DNA of 64,000 nucleotides from Pachyseris speciosa (Eukaryota > Cnidaria > Anthozoa > Scleractinia > Pachyseridae), in assembly GCA_016490735.1 (NCBI GenBank), contig JAEMWC010000556.1, positions 269,501 to 333,500 of the forward strand, given 5' to 3'. Both the position numbers and the translations under genes were made by a program. The notes under the pieces were generated by a model. That model searched no databases. It was not told the origin of the DNA and worked only from the letters and a program-made list of their open reading frames with translations. The number at the start of each line of letters is the position of its first letter. Position 1 is the stretch's first letter. Shown piece by piece: positions 12,054 to 24,779 of the stretch.

Positions 12054-15000
12054 GAGAAAATAGTGACGAAAACGGGAGGAATCTGATCTGCAGTTGTTAA
12101 ATCTGGTTCTACGTCTATATTCCAGATTTCTTTGGTTTCAAAGTCTCTCAGCCTAACGACTTTTCGTACATTAGTGTCAAGTTCCCCAAAGGACTGTTAC
12201 ACTGGCTTACGAAGAGGGTACCAAAAAAGCTAGTCTTTTCCCGGCTCACTGTACCTTTTTTCAAAAGCAGTCTGTAGGTCAACAAGCACAGTGGTGTTTA
12301 TTAAAAGAGAGTAAGAAACTCGTTCGTACTTTATGTACCAGCCAGCCATGCGAAATCATATAAGCTTGCTAGGACTGCAAACAAAACTAGTTCCACGCAA
12401 CAAGGATCACATCTAAGAATTCAAAATATACAAATTACACATACACAAACGAAAAGCGCCAGTGAATCTCTCTCGTGTTCTATTTATCTTTGTAATTAAA
12501 TTCTTGGAAGAAAGATGATTAGCTAAAAAAAATCATAGTTAGATGCCGTTGTTACCAAAGGCCTGCCAACAGCAACCTTCAGCACTTGACTTAACTTTAT
12601 AGATCCAGCTTGGCTTGTTTAATTGAGAAATGCTTTAGCAGAAACCTTTGAAGAAGCAATACAACTAATATGAGGAGAGGTATTTCTCGTCCATGGTAGT
12701 CAGCGTATATAATTAATTAATCTTTGTTACTCTTAAGATCCCAAGTAAGCCCATCCTGTTCAAAATTTGAGATTGAAGTGCTCATGATTAGACTATTTGT
12801 TTAGTTCTTGAAGACATCAAAATAAAACCAACAAAACTGCAACGTCTCTTTTAACCAATTACCTGTTAGTGGCCGTATCACACGGCTTCTGGCTGGGCTG
12901 TTTGTATCCTTTCAAAAGCCGGCATCTACAAAGGCTTTTCTTTATTATATGTGGTGTTTTTAATCTCCATGATTTTTTTTTTGCCCAAAGGCTGTTTCGA
13001 AAGAAACTAGTGAATTCAAATGTATGTGAAACACGGTTAGCGGCTTGGTAACAAAAGGTACAAACACTGCATCGTCGGATAAGATAAGGGCGGTTTCAAG
13101 AACATCAATCGCTTTTAAACTTTTTTTTTTCAAAGAAGACAAAATTCGCGAAACAATGGGCTTTTACAAGAAGGTCTTAAAATAGTACAATGTCTTGTTA
13201 AGTTGTCATGCCGCCCCAAGCTGTTTTTATTATTCAGTGAAGCGTACGACCGGTTTGGTAAGCATAGCCAACTGAACCCGCGCAAAACCGAACGTTCACT
13301 AGAACCTCGCACAGAAGAAAATTCTAGTAAACTAAAGGAATGGGCGACAAGTCTTTCTGGAAGCTTGGATACACCAGCAGTTAGCTCGACAGTGTATCCT
13401 AATGGATCCATTATTTCAGCCAAACCATGACCTAAGTAACAGAGTTAGGAAAATCCACTTGAGTTCCCATTCGTATTAATAAAACCTTCTGAACAGCACT
13501 TCATTGTGATAATCCCTGATTTTCACTATTTTACCAAAACAGAACCTGGACCATTTTCAAATCATTAATGTTTTTTGTCACTCTCGTGATGAGACTCGAG
13601 TGAACATGGCGTGATGTGGTGGCGACGCTGTTGGTTTCCCAATTGCTGTGCACAACGTCACGCTGCGACTTTTTGCTCAAAAAGACTTCATTCTGTGCAC
13701 GTTTCTGAAACCTACCTAGGCTCTGCAATAACAGAATTAACACTCGCGCAAATCATATTCATCTCGTTTTAGCTTGTGTTTCTCGGGGCAGAGAATGGTG
13801 TACACCATGACAATGCCGCTAGCTGGTGTCAAACAGTACAAAAACAAACGCTACTTCAATGGGCCTTGGGAAATAAGAAACAAATGGTCGAGATTTGGTT
13901 TTTACCACGCGGAAAGGAAACAGTCTTTGATTGCCGTTGGAAGCAGAAGGTAACGTTTCATTCGTAGTCTCAGAAATACACGATAAACTTTAACATGCTT
14001 GGCTTCATCAGTGATTGAAATGAATTCGTTTGCCACCAAAGCGACGTAGTTTGTAGCCATAAATACAAAGTTGTAGTGCAGGACCTCAAAATGCCTTTCC
14101 TCCAAAATGAAAGAATAAATGGCCTGTTTTAAGAATCCCCTTTTTAGGTACATCGATTGGTGTAGTTCAATTTTGGGCTAAGTGCTAACGCCTCAGATGG
14201 TTATTAGTCTTCGTGTCTTGTGGTGATTTCGAGCCGATCAGAGAAACTTAGAGAAACATCATCTGGTTCCAATATGGCAAGGAACTATGAAAACCTTAGA
14301 GCTGCATGTCTCCCAAGTTGTAAAAAAACTCATACAACACCGGAAGAGCGCCCTTTGAGCCGTATTAAGTGTTGCAACGCTTGTAAACTCAAAGCAGAAC
14401 CCTGTTCAGCTGGTATGAATATGCGACTTGGTGAAGGACATTACATGTTGTAATTATACAGTGTTTACCTCCATCAAATCCCATGCTTATACTCAATTCT
14501 AGCGGAGTAGAATCGTTTTAGAAAAGTCTTGCTCAGTTTAGGAAATAACGCAAGAATTATGGATAAAGATCTGGTTTGAAACATGAGAAGTTTTCGAGAG
14601 TTTTCAGCTGACACGTGTTCGATTTTGAGAACTCATAACTAAGCAAGCGACTGGTACAGCTGTGTGAAATTCACTTAAGGTTTCATTTTCTACGTTCGAA
14701 TACAAAGTAGAAGAAAGACCAAACTACGGTTACTTGGAGATAATTATAGGTTTTCCTTAATAGGTTTCTTTGCGTTCTCAGATAAACAAAACCTCTTCAA
14801 ATCTTCCCATTTTTCATCACTGGACATCATGATTGATGACACTATTGTTGATCACTCAAGCAATTTCCAAACGCTTTCGTGTTCTTGCTTATAATTAAGA
14901 ATATTGGTAAGCGTTCTTCCAATACGAAACACTTTGCCTTTCCTTCCCAGTTGACACTAAAAGAGCGCTAAAGATTGTGAAATGCACCTTATGTGATCGA

Positions 15001-15490
15001 TTAATTATCACCAGTGGCACGAAAAAGAAAAAAAAGAAAGTCAAATCTGCTTTCAAGCAAATGAGACACGTGTAATATTCTATTCTTAGATCCACGTTTT
15101 CTTTGGACTAACAATAGAATGCTCGGCTTTGCGTAGTACTGAAGAAGACTTGATTTATTTTTTTTTCCTCAGCTTAAGGTAATGCCCTAAATTAGAAAGG
15201 AAATCCGCCAATTGATAACCTAGGAAAGTATAAGCACTGTGTGACTCATAGCCAAAACATCATAGGCCTCCAGACACCCAAAACCTCACCAAAGCAAATT
15301 ACATACAGATATTTATTTTGCCCTCGAGCAGGTTAAAAATGTGGTTTAAGTCATTAGCGGCTGTGTTAAAAAAAATACTGGTGGACTTGCTTACAAAAAG
15401 ACTACCGGAAACTTGAGGCTTTTTTTAAATCTCGTTGCAAATTGAGTACTGAGTTCGACATACGTTGACAACTGAAGCACCTCGTTCTTA
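12054..15490. other. spacer between the zic genes, part 1
   Basis: AT-rich non-coding DNA. Short open frames (for example 13130-13423 and 13902-14153 on the minus strand, 14220-14453 on the plus strand) have no recognisable domains. No repeat family is identified. Possible regulatory DNA cannot be told from neutral DNA here. Confidence 0.5.
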
Positions 15491-15810
15491 AAATAAACAA
15501 TTCCCCGCTTAATAACTTGCTGCTTAAGGTGAAAATGAACTTTATAGTGCCACTGGAGTTGCACCATTTCAAGTGCAGTATGATCAGATGTGTTTCACTT
15601 CCTCAACCAGTAATGCTTGATGCTAATCACCGAATCACCGTGGTTTTCAAATAAACAATGTTGTATAGAATAAACTGCTGCAAAAACTAAAACCGGGTTT
15701 TACAGTGCTATGGCAGTCGTACCATTTAAGACACATTTCGGACAAATGAAGAGACTCCTTATTTTGATTTCTTGAATTTGTACCGAGAGTTGAAACATGA
15801 CTTAGTTACA
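15491..15810. repeat. diverged ~158-bp tandem duplication
   Basis: Two adjacent segments starting with AAATAAACAA at 15491 and 15649 share a series of ordered landmarks: AAACTGCTGC-like, then TTTA(T/C)AGTGC(C/T)A, then (G/C)(T/A)CCATTT(C/A)AG. Divergence is considerable, so this is an old tandem duplication or two units of a satellite-like family. The CCATTTCAAGTGCAG piece is faintly like the 108-bp repeat at 2410-3010, but I would not merge them. Confidence 0.4.
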
Positions 15811-18800
15811 ACGTAGTTTCCACGTTTCATTTCTCAGAAATGAAATTCTGAAGTGTGTACATCAAAATTAAAACCAACCTCCTGTGATGCTCAAATTTAA
15901 TATCTTACAAAAATGTTTCCAACGTTGAAGTTTATGAGCACTTGGAATAGGAAAATGTTACAGCTGGCTAACAGCAAAATGTGGGGCGAGGATGAAAAAG
16001 CCAGCTGAAGGGTGAAAGTTTTATGCTCTCTTCGTTGATTGCTTGAACAACATGTTTGGAAATTGCGACATTTAATATTGCATAAATTACACCAGTTGTT
16101 GTGCAGAACGGCTCAGCAAGTTAAGAAAATAAATTGAAAAACAGCTTAACTGGAGTTAGGTTGCCTATCTTGACAAATGCATTGCTTATATCATGTTCAT
16201 TTAAAATAGAAGGGATGGTACGACTAACTAGAAGAGTGGGTTTTCGGAATTTTTTTCAAATACAGTGCGTTACTTTGGAAACCTGGTGTTTGAGTTTGAA
16301 TAATTTTTGGACACCAATGAGACTTCAAAAATATAAAAGTCCATCGTGAAAAAACTATAAGATATGGAATAAAAGAATTCTTCGGCTTGTACTTAAACGT
16401 CAAAATTGTCTTTCATTTTTCATGTCTGGTATATCGGCTTCGTTAAAAAAATAGCATTTTTGTTGACAGCTTGTATGTTGTCTAATAGTAGTTTTCGTTA
16501 AAAAGAGGGATGCCCCGTTGAGATCTCAACTGGTCGTCTCACCATACTGTAAAATCTTTTGTCCCGAGATCACGAAACGCTTTTGACATTTCAAAAATCA
16601 GCCTCGAGAGTCATGCAACGACAAAAAAATTCATGATTTTTAGAAGAACCACGAAAGCTATAGCCAAAAGTTGGAATTATGCTTAGTTGTAAGGAGTAAT
16701 CCAATTACTTTTAGCTACTCTTAAATTAGCAATGACAGCCAGGAGAAGTAATTTTTTTTAAACTTTGTGACAGAAAATGCAAAATAAATATGAAAGAAAT
16801 ATATCGTGTAAAGTTCCAAGATGCCTTTTTATATCAAACGCGAAGATAGGCTAAGGTAATAAATAAGCTTTTAGGCCAAGGTTGGTTGTATCAATGATGA
16901 GTCGTTTCCGGCCTGCGATTGTATCGAAAATATTTTATCGTGTTTTGAGTTCACCGCCACTGAATCGCACCGGAAAATTCTTTTAAAATATAGTGTGGGC
17001 CTAACATATTTCTCAAGATAACATACTGGAGATTGAAATGCTCAGAATCAGGGGGCTTTCTTTTGTGACTAAGCTGGATAAAAATAATAATAACCAAATG
17101 TACCAAAGCGAGCAAATCGAAAGTACAAACACGGCTGATGATGTGCCGGGCTCGCTAGTTTGTTTTCACCGGTGAGAAAACGCTTCGTATTACCCTCAGC
17201 TCCATCAATTAAAAAGGCTGCAATTGCTACATGTAAATCTTTACGAGAACTGAAGTCTAAAATAAATCCCATATTTTCCTCTGTTGTAGTAAATTTTACA
17301 AAAATTATCAGTTCACGAACGGTAACACCCATCGTAAGATATAAAAGAAAATCCACCATATTGAGTATCTCGAAAATAAAATTCCTAGAAATTTTTAAAT
17401 AATAACAGTAATAATAATAAAAAAAATGGCGCTTCTCAAGTTAGCAAAATAGAATTCTTAGGCTTTCCATGGTGGCTGTCATGTCTAAAATGTAAATCAA
17501 GTGTTGAGGACTGGTATCACACATTCAACCATATTGAAATTCTCTTGTGAGTTGTCAATCCTTAGTGGAGAAAAGTTTCCTCCATGTAGCTTATATGGTA
17601 TTTGGCTATCACTTTTATAAAGTCATAGGTTGTTAACGAATTATGTCGAGTAGCGGAAAAAATAGAAACTAAGAACTGAAATAATTCTCCCAATCATTGA
17701 GTCTAAAGAATGAGACGACATTCATTAATGTTTTGTGAGCTTAATGAGGGATAGAGTCTACATCAATTTCACCAGTCCTTACTGGTGAGTCTGTTGAATC
17801 AAAAAGTACATGTCAAAGTCCCGCGGATATTTCAGAAACTGGTCTAGTTCTACAAGCCTAGATGGGTCATAATTATGACTTTGGGTTGGGCAATGAAGAG
17901 GAATTTTAAAGGTTAAATGCGCTTTACCCTGAACCCTCTAAAGCCAAACCTCGTTTCCTGTTATTTTTTCTATCTTTCTTTAATTATGTAGGTGAAATAT
18001 TAAAGTGTTAAAAGTTCAACCAAAAGATACTAAGAAGTTGTCTTATGACGTTGTGTGACACAGGCTGCACGTAAGTATTTAGTCTGTAGATATTATCCTA
18101 TAGTAAAAGAATTCAAACTTTAGACTTGTGACTGACCCAACCATTGAAATAACAGCCACTGAATAATTATTATTTTACTCTCCTGTATTGCCATTTGTTA
18201 CAAGTATTTCTGAAAAATAATTTTATGCATTTTGTTCGAGTTCATATCGTAGAGACCCTTGAACCTAAATTGCTCTAAGAATACCTCGGCAGACTATTTT
18301 CTCAAACGTATGTTGGTTCAAAACAAGCAATTTGTTAAGAGGGAGGAGGAGTAAAAACAAGTAAAGATTAAGATTAACGTTAAGATTCAATATTGTACCT
18401 TCTCTAAATCACTGCTTTTATGTGAGATGTGAAAAACGTGCGTCTGGCTGCCTGTTAGGTCTGGCTGCCAAGTTAGGTCAAGCCTAGTTCGAAACACATC
18501 ACAAGGACAAGAAGTGTTTTAGCGTTTGCTTGACCACATCATTGTGTCCGTAGTTAGTACAGCGGGGTTTATATACAGTCCAGAAAATGTCAGATATTTC
18601 ACCATGGTCAAAATAGCAGTTGCCTATCATGGTCACAAAACTCTAAGGCAGACCCATTTTCTTTTTAAGAGAATATAGCACGGTAGTCATCCATCTGTGG
18701 AAACTGTCGTCCATTTTTCACAAGCTGACTAGAAACGAATCTTTATATCCTTTGTCCTATAACTTTAACTTACTTATATCCTATATCCTATACTATCTTT

Positions 18801-20294
18801 AACTTACTATAGAAACAGAGCTTATAATTTCGATTCCTATCAGACTTAAGCCGGTCGAATAAAGCACAAACTCATGACAAGGTACAATTTTGATGACTCT
18901 GTAAGAAATTGAGAAAATTTAATGATTTGTAGTTAAAATCTGAATGCCAACGTCTTATCACTGCTGATCCAGGACATAATGGCACTCAATTCTCAAATCC
19001 TAATTATCGATTGCTTTTTACATCCCTTTGTAGTGACTTAATAGGCTTCATTTTTGGGTAAATCACCTACAAAATCAAGATGATTGAAGCGATATGTATA
19101 ACCCTCAGGACACATTGGTATTTAAAGTTCCCTAATGCCCTAGTGTTTTATTCCACTTTGTGACCGTCACTGCTAAATCTGTGCACTAAATTTCTTGATG
19201 CAACTCAAAATGAACACTATTCAAGAGCATTTTACTGTGACAAATTCTGATTCAGTTAACCTGTAACAATAAATACAGGAAAATCGTTCTAACTGAGAAA
19301 CACATCTAAGTGTAAAGCACGTCCACTGAAGATCACACTGATGTAATTGAATCTACTAGTTTTACCGTGGTATTCTCGACATGACAGGAATTTTCTCTAC
19401 AGTTTAGATATGCCATGCAGCAGAACATGCCGGCGGATACAAGCAGATCTCTGGAAGCTTTGTTCATATTTTAACAATATTTGTCCTCAATCACTATGGC
19501 TCATACATTCGGCCGCCTTTGCTTGAATCTATTTCCTGACATCAACATGCTTCATTTCAAATTGAATACACGAGCACAGTTATTGAGAAACCACTAAAAG
19601 AACAACGATACAGTTAGGAACTATGTTTATTTATTACGATAGTGAAGTAAATTAATGTCCACTAGAACTGTCTCCTAACCTTCCATGCACTGACAGAATT
19701 CAAGTTGAAATATATAACAAAATTAGTAATGGTTGGTCACTTTAAGATTTTACATCTATTGTAACAAGTTTGTCGTACTTGTATACCTGCCTTAGCTCTA
19801 TGATTGTTCGATAACCATAAATTCAAGAATTCTGTTTGTCAGGAATAAAGGAATTAATGCGATACTTTGTTTTCTTTATCAAACGAATGCATTTCCGTAG
19901 TATTGATGGCATTAGGCCGGCTTTTACGAGCGGCTCTTTTCATCCTGCGATTTAGTCAGTTATTCAGAAACAAACAAAAATGTAACCTGTTCAAACGTAA
20001 TTTATAAAGACATAGTTAAGTTTGAGCAACTGGCCCATGAAATTGAAAATGAATAATAAATGATTTCTTTCTATGATTGCTTATGAGAAACCCGCTCCCA
20101 AAGTAAACTTCAGAACACAACCTCGTGTTTCAGGTTAAAGTGTTTGCAATGTCTATCCTGAATTGATGTTATCTTTCACAGTTAAGACAGGGGATTCTTG
20201 ACTAGAGGGGAAAGTCTTGTGAGATATTGAAATGTCTTGACAATACATATATTGCCATGTGAACCCTAATTAAAAAAGACACAGGACAGAAAAT
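15811..20294. other. spacer between the zic genes, part 2
   Basis: No supported gene. Minor texture only: short repeats of TATATCCTATATCC and CTTTAACTTACT around 18740-18805, and a run of AT-rich sequence near 17400-17430. Open frames 16134-16349, 17069-17359 and 17160-17402 look like chance. Confidence 0.5.
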
Positions 20295-20327
20295 GTTGTC
20301 TTCTCCAACCTGGTTGGAGAAGACAAC
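20295..20327. repeat. 33-bp near-perfect palindrome (strong hairpin)
   Basis: GTTGTCTTCTCCAACC at 20295-20310 is followed by a single T (20311) and its exact reverse complement at 20312-20327, giving 16 uninterrupted base pairs. AAA/TTT pairing resumes outside one mismatch. A weaker relative lies at 5588-5609 in the other orientation. No T run or coding gene accompanies it, so it is not an obvious terminator. It may be the end or remnant of a foldback element. Confidence 0.85.
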
Positions 20328-21611
20328 TTTCCTTTGTAGTAACTTCCAGGTGTATATACCATAGGCTTCATTCTCGTTGAAACGGTAAGTATAAACTCCA
20401 GGAGAGCTTATTCCATCACAATATATGATGCACTGTGTTCGAATAAAATCTAATTTCAAATGCAAAAGAGCCAATCATACAAAGCGCAGTGCATTACTAC
20501 GAATGGTTTTAATGGCGCATAGCAAAGGACACTAAATCTTGAAGTCATATTTCCAAGGAAAAACTGGTTTGTTAATTTCTTCAAAAAGCATAAGAAAATC
20601 AATGGCTTGTTTCATAAAACTGCCAGAAAACCGAAGGATTCGTATGATGTAAAGTGAGGATGTATTAGTACGTCACAAATTAAACCTTCGGAGATATGTT
20701 CAGGATTGAATTTTGGTTCGAGGAGGAACGTCCACAACAATGAAGATAAAAACTGGAAATTGAGTTATGCAAAAGAGGTTGCTCCCTGCAACCAAATTAT
20801 CACTTTCTCAAATTGGCATTCATGGAATCAGATGCTCATATTCCCTTGACAAGTCCTCTTTCTTTAATGCAAATTGATATCACAGTTAAGTAAATACTAA
20901 CCATGAATTTCTTAAAGGTGGGAAATTATTTCAAGACGTCTGTTCGGATGAATCACACCTGCTCACTCAAATAACGACCAAAATTAATAAAAGCTGTAGC
21001 TACCAGCCAAATTGTTAAGAGTTATTTCAACAGTAAAGAAGCTGCCTGTTGTATAAACGCATTAGAACGTTGCACAGATTTGCAGACGTTAGAATAAGGA
21101 CTTCGGTGATTTCCCTTTCTGGCAAAAGAATGTCCCCTTTGTTATGCCTGGGATGGCTGTTTTTCTCGAAGACCACAAGACTACACCCGCTCTTATAGTT
21201 TGGTGCCTCACTATTAAGTAACATAAATGATTAAAAATAATTATTTTCGCCTAGCACTCACTTAAAACGTGATTTCTGCAAATAATTTTTATAAAGATAA
21301 GCGTTTTATTTCGGCAATATGCCCTGAAACCGAGCTCCCGTTTAAATGGGGCGGGGAAAAACACAGCCTTCAAACAATGAAACATGAACCAAATAATTGA
21401 TATCGTTTAAAATTGGTTATAAGTTTCTTGTTTGCAACTTTAGAGAGACTTGCTACTCGCTTTCACTGCCTATGCTCTGCCTCTACCCTATATCTTCTTT
21501 AGACAATCGCACAATCGACTTGAAGAACGAGGCGGTTGTCGATTGCTGAGGTTGCTTTATTTCGATCGGTTTTCAGAGAGAAAACTGTCCCGCTGAGAGA
21601 AAGGGCAGCTA
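20328..21611. other. spacer, no feature seen
   Basis: Non-coding sequence without recognisable repeats. Short minus-strand open frames (20202-20474, 21027-21224) are not supported. Confidence 0.5.
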
Positions 21612-21995
21612 TCAAGCATGTGCTGTTTCACCAGGTCGAAAAAAAGGTACTAAAATTTATCAAATTTCTGTTTAAGATTACGAAGAATTTTTTTCTGAGG
21701 GCAAGCATGGAAGATAAAATTATCATATGCATAGGGTTCAGCTGACACTCTTAACAACACCCCTTGTTTTCTTATCAAAGGTGATTCACTCATTAAACAC
21801 AAGTTTTGTTTTACCAGTTCGAAATAAAATCAAGCAACAAAATTTATCAAGTCTCTTTTAACATGAATTTTATCTTAAAGACATGCATGGAATAAAAGAT
21901 GATGAAAGGTAGTTTGAAATTCGTAGGAACACCCATTTATTTTCTCATAAAAACTGATGCACTCGTACAACACCTGCCAAAATCGAACGCTATAG
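21612..21995. repeat. diverged ~183-bp tandem duplication
   Basis: Landmarks repeat in order: CCAGGTCGAAA at 21631 and CCAGTTCGAAA at 21814 (183 bp apart), then AAAATTTATCAA, then GCATGGAA(G/T)A with GATAAAATTATC or AAAAGATGATG, then ACACCC(C/A) followed by TTTTCT(T/C)AT. A third partial unit starts near 21953 with GATGCACTCGTACAACAC, matching GATTCACTCATTAAACAC. The units are clearly diverged. No conserved reading frame is seen. Confidence 0.55.
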
Positions 21996-24458
21996 TGAAA
22001 CTTGAAAGATATACGCCTCGCCTTTTTCGCCATGAATACTCAAGTTAAATTTCTACAAGCTAGGATTATCGAGTTGTCGCTCGAAAGGTTTTATAGTTTG
22101 CTCCCTTCTATGTTAAATCTGCTTTGTAACTCCGTAATTTTTGAAAATCCATTTCCTAGGTAATTCAATTTTTGTTATTTGGACAAGAAGCCATACATTT
22201 ATCATCCACGTTATCAAGAAACACAGTGTCTTGTTAGACCTGGCAATGTATGCCTCGGAAAACGCAAAAATTAAGCATTCTTCGTGGCCTTAAAAGTCAA
22301 CATCTCTGCGCTTCTGAGCTTTGAAGAAAAAGACTTCATAGACCGCCGCTTACCTTAACTAAATCTGTTCCTGCATGAAGGTTTCACAAATATAATCACT
22401 TCCCTGATGCTCGAGAATTTTTTGTATAGTTTAAACATATCCCTCACTTCAAAGCTCTCTGGTTCAGAGCTACCGGCAACTAGCGAAGCCTCTAACGGAT
22501 CAACGTTTTATTTTTTCTTTTGTTTCTGTGGGAGGGAAGGCCTCCAACACTGGGTTCAACGCATGTTGAAATTTGCCTCATATGGCGTCCAAGCACTCGG
22601 TGCCTTTGCGACACGGCGGTACCTGTCATCATAGCCCTCGGTGCGGGCAGAAAATATGGGTGAACATGTTTAATATTTCACTCCACAAAATTTTTCGTTG
22701 ACCTTGTTCTTTACTGGTTAGGACTGAGATGTTATCTCGTTCGCATGGGCCAATTTTGGGCTCATTCCCTGAAGACCTTACTGGGTCACACATTTCCTCA
22801 CTGCAAGACTTTTGATTGAAAAGATGAAAAAGAACCGAAGACGCAGTGAAATGTTCCATTGAAGAATTTTAACCAAAGGGGCGTTTTATTTTGTTTAGAT
22901 TTAGCACGGAAGTAATGTTTTTCCACATTTGGCCTCCCTTAATTTGTCTCAACGATTCAAATCTGCATCCAGCTTTTCCTGCAAGATCGTTTCGAACTGT
23001 GTTATGAATGTTGATGTAACATTTAACCAACGGAGTGTTTAATCACACTAACTTCCGAACGATCATTGTGCTTTCTAAATAATATCTCAACACAAAAAGA
23101 CTGCAAAGACTGCAAAAGCTAACTGCATGTAAGAGAAACAAATCAAGGAATGAAACTAAAATCGAAGTCACATAAAATAAGTCTCTACCATGGGAAAAGT
23201 TCTAGCATCTGAAAAAGAGAATATAGCAATTTCGTATAGACTCACTACAGGCGTGAGGTCATACAATACTCATTATAAAACGCAGAGGATACATGCTTGG
23301 TAAACCACGTTTCACTTACTAAAAGTGATTTACACACAGCCACCTGAAATTTAAACTTTCAGGCGTTATTAAGTCTTCAAGATGTAAGAGATGCACATAT
23401 GTGATGTCTGGGCTTAGAGTGGCAAAATGCAGGATTACAAATTTCTAGTAGGAATCAAATTGACCATTGAGAGAAAGTGGTCAAAATTTAGAGTTTATTT
23501 ATTGAGATAAAACTTAGTAGCTGTAATTTAACGTCGAATGGGAGGGTTATGTGTCTAGCACAAACATGCAAAGATATTTTGACCTCTTTCATTCTATACT
23601 TTTAAGGTCAGGCCCAAATAAAAACAAGATGGTCTTACAGTGTTGAATGGAACAAAGGCACCCCAAGATCTCAACGGAAGAGATTAATCTTGAAGCCTCC
23701 GCGAAGCTTTTGAATTCTTAACAATTGCCACATGGAATTGATCACAGCTAGCGAGGAACAAAGTCTACAAATAAATACTAAGGGTTAAATTTGGTGAGCA
23801 ATTTGAAAGATGTTGCTTTTTTTGAAGAATTGTTTATATAAGAACTATGAAAAGAGGTACAAGTCTTAAATAAACTAATACTTCAGAACACTCTTGGCAT
23901 TATTGTCTTCCTTTCATTTCCGCGCCCATTTTTAACTAAAATTGCCATATGCTAGAAAATATGTTTACCAACCAAAATGCCCTGGCGAGAAACAACCTAT
24001 GTTTTGACCTCCCACAAAAACAAAGCACTAAAAAGATATACACTGTGCAATAATATACACTATGCAATCATATTACACGAGCAAAAATAAACCAAAACAC
24101 TAAAACGGTTATAGCTTTATTAGTCAAGTCATCTAAAAACTGGTGATTGATTTGTTGGAAAATGTTCAGAATGTAAACACAAGTGATAACACTTTGTTAC
24201 TAATGCATACACACTAAAACACAACACGACGCCTCCATTGAAAGGGGGTCCAAAAAATGCCCACAAAAGAATTCGATACAAATGTGAAGAGGACCCAATT
24301 CAAATCATTCATTCATTTTTACCCGTTGTTTGTTTCTTTAACTGGCTTATAACAAACCTAATTCGTATTCTCTGTAATGAGCTGGAACTAGCGTGCACAC
24401 TCGTCGAGGCTTAAACGGGGGAATCTTTTCATATGTAAATGTATTCCACCGCAGGAGC
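21996..24458. other. spacer, no supported gene
   Basis: AT-rich sequence without a recognised repeat. Short open frames at 22407-22634 (plus) and 22629-22859 (minus) have no domain. Nothing else is seen before the retrozyme. Confidence 0.5.
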
Positions 24459-24515
24459 CTATGCCATGCTGATGAGGCCTAACAAGGCCGAAACAGCTGT
24501 CCATGGCTGCTAATG
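24459..24515 (+). ncRNA. hammerhead ribozyme, copy 1
   Basis: The core is CTGATGA (24469-24475), stem II GGCC/GGCC with loop TAACAA (24476-24489), GAAA (24490-24493), stem III CAG/CTG with no loop (24494-24499), then TC and the predicted cleavage site after C24501. Proximal stem I pairs GCCATG (24463-24468) with CATGGC (24502-24507). The distal 5' half of stem I seen in copy 2 is replaced by different sequence upstream of 24459, so this copy may fold less stably and cleave poorly as a genomic transcript. All conserved core nucleotides of the hammerhead family are present. Confidence 0.85.
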
Positions 24516-24704
24516 CTTGGGCTCAATCTTTGCTTTGGTAGATTTAAGGGGTAATGCCCGCTACCTTGTGGCCTTAGTGCCCTTTAGAGTGGCTTCAGCT
24601 TACTTGATCATATTAATTTGTAAAGTATCCTTGTCACTCCAGCCACACCCCACAAGCTTTACGTTTTCATTGCTTGTTTTCTTGATATGTGGGTACTTGA
24701 GCCT

Positions 24705-24779
24705 GAGCATTAGCTATGCCATGCTGATGAGGCCTAACAAGGCCGAAACAGCTGTCCATGGCTGCTAATGCTTGGGCTC
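24705..24779 (+). ncRNA. hammerhead ribozyme, copy 2 (complete)
   Basis: A full type I hammerhead. Distal stem I pairs GCATTAGC (24707-24714) with GCTAATGC (24764-24771), eight pairs. An internal loop TAT/T follows, then proximal stem I GCCATG (24718-24723) with CATGGC (24757-24762). The core is CTGATGA (24724-24730). Stem II is GGCC, loop TAACAA, GGCC (24731-24744). GAAA lies at 24745-24748 and stem III is CAG/CTG (24749-24754). U24755 and C24756 precede the cleavage site at 24756/24757. The stem I internal loop and the stem II loop are placed for the tertiary contact known to boost natural hammerheads. Stem III has no loop and is self-complementary, as in retrozymes thought to act as dimers. 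Confidence 0.92.

Noticed and set aside
24517..24768. 83-codon frame inside the retrozyme
   Set aside because: It spans the ribozyme unit; the one-base indel between the two copies breaks any shared frame, so protein coding is not conserved.
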